Below are positions 5,054 to 5,268 of a DNA stretch of 5,268 bases, in pieces. The stretch is from assembly GCA_000998185.1 (NCBI GenBank), contig LCCW01000067.1:1-5268 (forward strand), written 5' to 3'. Every line of letters starts with the position of its first letter. The first letter of the stretch is position 1. Both the position numbers and the translations under genes were made by a program. The DNA is from Candidatus Kuenenbacteria bacterium GW2011_GWA2_42_15 (GTDB taxonomy: Bacteria > Patescibacteriota > Patescibacteriia > UBA2196 > GWA2-42-15). The notes beneath the pieces are model-generated. The model was not told the origin of the DNA and did not search any database. It worked only from the letters and a program-made list of their open reading frames with translations.

Positions 5054-5084
5054 GCTTAAAAGCAACATTCAGTTGCTTTTAAGC
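5054..5084 (-). repeat. hairpin insert between D arm and anticodon arm
   Basis: A perfect 13-bp stem (5084-5072 with 5066-5054) with a 5-base loop TGAAT directly follows the GAG of the outer tRNA D stem. The GC at both ends of the hairpin makes the exact insertion point ambiguous. No U tract follows, so it is not a terminator. Confidence 0.75.
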
Positions 5085-5096
5085 CTCTATCCAGTT

Positions 5097-5202
5097 GAGT
5101 TCCGACGATCTGTGATGTCGGAATCTCCGATGGAGTCCGATACTCCGTATCATCCTCAGCGGAGTCATCGGACCCGATTCCGACCGGAGCGTCGGAACAT
5201 CG
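5097..5202 (-). repeat. 106-base long-hairpin insert in the D arm of the outer tRNA
   Basis: The insert separates GCTC (5206-5203) from AACTGGATAGAG (5096-5085) and ends in CTC, repeating the CTC just before it, so a 3-base target duplication is possible. It folds on itself in three stacked stems: GTTCCGACG/CGTCGGAAC (5198-5190 with 5107-5099), GTCGGAATC/GATTCCGAC (5184-5176 with 5125-5117), and 13 further pairs (5173-5160 with 5147-5135, one bulged G). The loop is CTGAGGATGATA. It has no coding capacity and is full of TCCGA/TCGGA words. A small mobile or expansion-type element is possible. Confidence 0.75.
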
Positions 5203-5215
5203 GAGCTACGGGCGC

Positions 5216-5268
5216 AAAAAACAAACGCCGGTGCTTGTAGAAAATCGCCGCGTCCCAAAAAATAATGC
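5216..5268. other. short upstream region of the tRNA block, nothing recognised
   Basis: These 53 bases lie upstream of the outer tRNA and should hold the promoter of the tRNA transcript, but I see no convincing -35/-10 pair. The minus strand has T-rich runs (TTTTTTGGGA, GTTTGTTTTTTGCG). No coding frame is supported. Confidence 0.3.

Larger units (their letters stand above)
4776..5215 (-). tRNA. outer interrupted tRNA, probably tRNA-Arg(CCT)
   Basis: The two ends of a tRNA lie about 420 bases apart. The 5' part is GCGCCCG (5215-5209), TA, GCTC (5206-5203), then after an insert AACTGGATA and GAG (5096-5085): a textbook bacterial tRNA-Arg 5' half. The 3' part is TTCAACT (4795-4789), CCTGG, CGGGCGT (4783-4777) and discriminator A (4776), with no CCA. 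The acceptor pairs over 7 positions (1:72 is G·U). CCAG (4834-4831) plus one G beyond a hairpin rebuilds a perfect T stem with CCTGG. A likely anticodon arm is GCGG-CTCCTGC-CCGC (5055-5041), anticodon CCT. The interruptions are a 106-base hairpin in the D arm, a 31-base hairpin before the anticodon arm, a whole second tRNA after the anticodon arm and a 34-base hairpin in the T stem. A competing pairing (CTGCC/GGCAG) could occupy the anticodon region. Whether this matures into a working tRNA is unknown. Confidence 0.7.

Noticed and set aside
4776..5215. Group I introns as the explanation for the tRNA interruptions
   Set aside because: The inserts are 31-173 bases, lack group I core elements, and sit at D-arm, T-stem and anticodon positions.
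1..5268. CRISPR array or integron attC cassettes
   Set aside because: No regularly spaced direct repeats, and the repeated start context is too short and not palindromic enough for attC sites.

Overview
The window is bacterial DNA, mostly AT-rich, with every supported gene and RNA on the minus strand. The sigma70-like -10 boxes (TATAAT, TGnTATAAT), a class I SAM riboswitch and a tRNA-Lys with encoded CCA all point to Bacteria. Small unknown proteins, no clear Shine-Dalgarno sequences and odd tRNA genes would suit a reduced lineage such as Patescibacteria/CPR, but that is a guess; no marker gene fixes the taxon.

Reading in the direction of transcription (right to left): 5215-4691 is an RNA block. 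It holds tRNA-Lys(CTT) and, before it, what looks like a three-level nest of tRNA genes. An outer tRNA (probably Arg, CCT) spans 5215-4776 and is broken by three self-complementary hairpin inserts. Inside it lies a second complete cloverleaf (5030-4858). In the anticodon loop of that one sits a complete tRNA-Arg(TCG) (4978-4906). A strong bidirectional terminator (4688-4647) closes the block.

Next comes a signalling pair. A GHKL-type ATPase (4598-3751) needs a -1 shift at an A7 slippery run to reach its conserved C-terminus. It is followed by a small STAS-like protein (DUF4325 type, 3700-3338) with its own extended -10 promoter and an almost leaderless start, and then a terminator (3327-3296). 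The layout resembles anti-sigma-factor kinase/antagonist switches, but no sigma factor is visible.

The region 3246-2952 is a long regulatory leader: a good promoter, a structured stretch of about 90 nt, a clear SAM-I riboswitch and a candidate terminator. Downstream are two copies of an unrecognised protein family. The first is a broken remnant (2926-2643) and the second is a 316-residue ORF (2638-1688) with an N-terminal cysteine cluster. This block looks richer in GC than its surroundings and may have been acquired.

The left third (1561-1) is a probable operon of unrecognised small genes: a 74-aa soluble protein, a 265-aa multi-pass membrane protein, a 113-aa three-span membrane protein with a CxxC, and the start of a further protein cut by the window edge.
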